Below, in pieces: positions 54,849 to 56,015 of a stretch of 56,015 nt of DNA. How positions within the stretch are numbered: the stretch's first letter is position 1; every line of letters begins with the position of its first letter. The notes under the pieces were generated by a model that was not told the origin of the DNA, made no database searches, and worked only from the letters and a program-made list of their open reading frames with translations. Made by a program: the position numbers and the translations under genes. The DNA is from Ophiocordyceps camponoti-saundersi (nom. inval.) (taxonomy: Eukaryota > Ascomycota > Sordariomycetes > Hypocreales > Ophiocordycipitaceae): assembly GCA_003339415.1 (NCBI GenBank), contig PDHQ01000054.1:132947-188961 (forward strand), in the 5' to 3' direction.

Positions 54849-56015
54849 TGTTTTCTGATGATGCTTTGGACAGGGGGGTTCAACATACCTACCTACCTAC
54901 CTATTTTGCATACATATGTACATACCTTGGTAGGTATTCAGTTGCTGCCGTTGGCCTTGAGTGTTTGGTGTTTAGTTGCCAGCTTCTGTCAACTGCTGAG
55001 GTTGAGTGAGGTTGCCTTTAGAGTTAAGTTTTTAAGTTGTTATACAGTTACGTATGTATATACATACATATATATGCATATTCAGAGAGATGTTCGGAGT
55101 AGCATCTTTAGTGCAGGCGTTAAAGTATATACTGCTATTCTAGCAAAGACTCCCTCTATTCTATTAAACAGTCTGTTTATACTATTTCTTTGTGCGGAGT
55201 ATTCGTATACAGACGCATAAGATAGGATGTAATATCTGCCTATAATATAATTTAACAGTGTTATATCTGTTTATTCTTTTATCTATCTAGTTATTAAACA
55301 GCGTATCTTATTAGTCTATTACTTATTATCCACCTAGCTCTTTTATATATATATATATTTTCACTTATCTTAATACTTAAAGGCAGATCCGCCCTTTACC
55401 TACTATTACCGTTACCGTTATTCCTATGATCCTATCTAACCTTCTTAACTTAGGTAGGCATATATATGTTATAAGTGTCAGCTTAACACTCTATATATAT
55501 TTATATTCAGCTGACGGTGGAAAAACAGTCTATGCAGATATGTATATATATAGTCCTATATAGGTATATATATCCACATCCACCCCTTAACTCAACTCAC
55601 AACTCGCTAACCGTCATCCAACATCCTCTTCCCACACTCAGAAAACACGTCTTCCATACCGATCAAAGTCAGATGAGAACCTTATTACACTACACGCTTA
55701 TAAACACACATGCATGTATCCGTATCTGTGTCCGCACAGAGTATTACCTACGTACATATATGTAAGTATCCGTATAGCCGTATATGCGTATGTACATAAG
55801 GCACATATGTACATATGTATGTACCTACCTAGGTGGGTAAATGCACAAGTCAGTATGCATGCCTGCAGGCAAGGCATAACAACAATCAAGAGTATTCATA
55901 TTTGCCACGGCACCTATTCCTATTAGACACGACATTCTGAAATTAGCGGTACGTACCTGATAACAAAGATAATTTTTTTTGCCCGGTACAAAGTCGTAGG
56001 ACGCCTAAAGTTACT
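54849..56015. other. Terminal intergenic region, AT-rich
   Basis: No gene is supported. TACC/CATA/TATG repeats lie near the start. An AT-rich part (about 55200-55560) has reduced CpA/TpG content and could be a RIP-affected relic. TACGTA- and TATCCGTA-type motifs recur. The second copy of the dispersed repeat is at 55890-55970. The window ends 45 bases later. Confidence 0.5.
55890..55970. repeat. Dispersed direct repeat, copy 2
   Basis: 81 bp matching 49228-49319 in the same orientation. The differences include a 4-bp gap in each of two places and transitions such as ATCAGCGGCAC to ATTAGCGGTAC, consistent with RIP-type decay of this copy. Confidence 0.8.

Overview
The window comes from the nuclear genome of a filamentous ascomycete (Pezizomycotina, most likely Sordariomycetes). 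Genes are GC-rich with short introns of 50-180 nt carrying GTRNGT donors and CTRAC/CTGAC branch sites. The gene set is typical of such fungi: ILV2, NST1, TMA20, RHO2, mitoribosomal mL40, a CE5 cutinase-type esterase, a Zn2Cys6 regulator and MFS porters. A 6.2 kb retrotransposon is saturated with repeat-induced point mutation (RIP, CpA to TpA), which needs a RIP-competent fungus. I cannot assign a species; Hypocreales is a guess.

Layout. 345-2005 and 15744-17571 hold two same-strand paralogues of an atypical C2H2 zinc-finger family. They share an intron position and phase, and lie about 13.7 kb apart. Between them are microsatellite-rich intergenic DNA, a 246-bp MITE with 35-bp inverted repeats and TA target sites (5329-5574), and a full-length, dead Ty1/copia element on the minus strand (7321-13524). 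The element has 298-bp LTRs, a 5-bp target duplication and a half-tRNA-iMet primer site. Inside it sits a tRNA-like A-box/B-box unit followed by hairpins and T runs (about 7776-8033). 18891-23798 carries five-exon ILV2 convergent with an ATR1-like efflux porter. 26053-28512 carries a GPI-anchored CE5 esterase and a small cysteine-containing secreted protein. 29677-35875 carries a nucleotidyltransferase-like protein, a tiny secreted protein, TMA20, an I78-family proteinase inhibitor and a single-pass membrane protein. 36669-47043 holds housekeeping genes: NST1, RHO2 (with a 6-nt microexon and a GC-AG intron), mL40 and an RRM protein. 49375-54848 holds a GIT1-like glycerophosphodiester/phosphate porter divergent from a Zn2Cys6 activator. 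The interval around this pair is bracketed by a direct repeat (49228-49319 and 55890-55970).

How the genes work together. ILV2 makes the first committed intermediate of branched-chain amino acid synthesis in mitochondria. The neighbouring porter belongs to a family linked in yeast to aminotriazole and boron efflux. TMA20, mL40 and NST1 serve translation and stress. RHO2 acts in cell-wall and polarity signalling. The secreted products (esterase, small cysteine protein, I78 inhibitor) fit a fungus that meets a host or plant polymer. I see no biosynthetic core enzyme and no CRISPR. The least conventional signals are the Pol III-like unit buried in the RIPed copia element, the microexon in RHO2, the MITE, and the promoter repeats upstream of the Zn2Cys6 gene. 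All coordinates and splice sites were read by eye and no search was run.
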